A stretch of 6,737 nt of DNA from Chloroflexota bacterium (lineage in GTDB: Bacteria > Chloroflexota > Anaerolineae > UBA1429), in assembly GCA_014360745.1 (NCBI GenBank), contig JACIWY010000196.1:1-6737 (forward strand). The letters are read 5' to 3'. This document shows, in pieces, positions 6,687 through 6,737 of the stretch. The notes beneath the pieces were generated by a model. It was not told the origin of the DNA. It searched no databases and saw nothing but the letters and a program-made list of their open reading frames with translations. The stretch's first letter is position 1. Every line of letters starts with the position of its first letter. A program made the position numbers and the translations under genes.

Positions 6687-6698
6687 GGGCATATCACC

Positions 6699-6737
6699 GC
6701 CCAACATCTCGCTCCAGCCGACTGCTCCCTCGGCGGC
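6699..6737 (+). repeat. attC-like site, left half only (cut by window end)
   Basis: The R'' box GCCCAAC (6699-6705, fitting RYYYAAC) is followed after a short spacer by CGCTCCAGCCGAC (6710-6722). This differs from the complete upstream site (CGCTTCCAGCCGAC, 5670-5683) by one missing T. The L' arm and R' box would lie roughly 35-50 bp past the edge. It is the attC belonging to the EVE-nuclease cassette. Confidence 0.72.

Larger units (their letters stand above)
5735..6737 (+). mobile_element. Integron gene cassette carrying an EVE-nuclease gene (right end beyond window)
   Basis: The interval runs from the predicted cleavage point in the upstream attC to the partial attC at the window edge. 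It contains exactly one gene, in the same orientation as the sites, with 46 bp between the TTGGGC end and the ATG and only 12 bp between the stop codon and the next R'' box. The leading TTGGGC is perfectly complementary to the R'' box GCCCAAC at 6699-6705. That is the expected relation between the two ends of one circular cassette before integration. Base composition is visibly AT-richer than in the operon genes to the left. No integrase gene, attI site or cassette promoter is visible, so whether it is expressed or still mobile depends on sequence outside the window. Confidence 0.75.

Overview
The window looks like chromosomal DNA of a GC-rich bacterium, most plausibly a member of the Chloroflexota. 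That assignment is an inference. It rests on the MoxR/DUF58/membrane-protein operon, a DUF2085 membrane protein with a TTG start, an IS256-type transposase tail of a type I associate with that phylum, and attC-like sites built around an AGCCGAC core. No rRNA, tRNA or other phylogenetic marker is present.

Left part (1-3427, minus strand): a three-gene operon reading leftward. A MoxR-type AAA+ ATPase (3427-2468) is followed after 25 bp by a DUF58 protein (2442-1255). That gene overlaps by 14 bp a large polytopic membrane protein, which starts at 1268 and runs off the left edge. A good sigma70-type promoter (TTGCCC, 17 bp, TACAAT on the minus strand) precedes moxR. MoxR-DUF58 pairs with membrane partners are a conserved chaperone-like module thought to act on membrane-anchored or metal-dependent protein complexes.

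Middle part (3511-5219, plus strand): a divergently transcribed DUF2085 integral membrane protein (TTG start at 3575), then about 310 bp without a gene but with its own promoter-like sequence. Next comes a 214-residue protein with an N-terminal four-cysteine zinc ribbon, a central coiled coil and two C-terminal membrane helices (4575-5219).

Right part (5220-6737): an accessory region. It starts with debris, including the last 47 codons of an IS256-family transposase (5366-5509) and an IS256-like terminal sequence near 5556-5580. Next is a site with integron attC architecture (5660-5740), then one low-GC gene (5787-6686), then the left half of a second attC-like site (6699 to the window edge). 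The first six bases of the interval (TTGGGC, 5735-5740) are perfectly complementary to the R'' box of the second site (GCCCAAC, 6699-6705), while the first site's own R'' box (GGCTAAC) does not match. That is the pattern left by cassette integration, so this gene is best read as one mobile integron gene cassette. No integron integrase is in the window, so the array may be an integrase-less attC cluster or a distal part of an integron.

The cassette gene is the most interesting item. Its 299-residue product joins an N-terminal EVE/PUA-like domain (a fold known to read modified bases) to a C-terminal NucS/DUF91-type PD-(D/E)XK nuclease with D219, E234-x-K236 and Q247 visible. The inferred role is a single-gene, modification-dependent nuclease, plausibly anti-phage, spread as an integron cassette.
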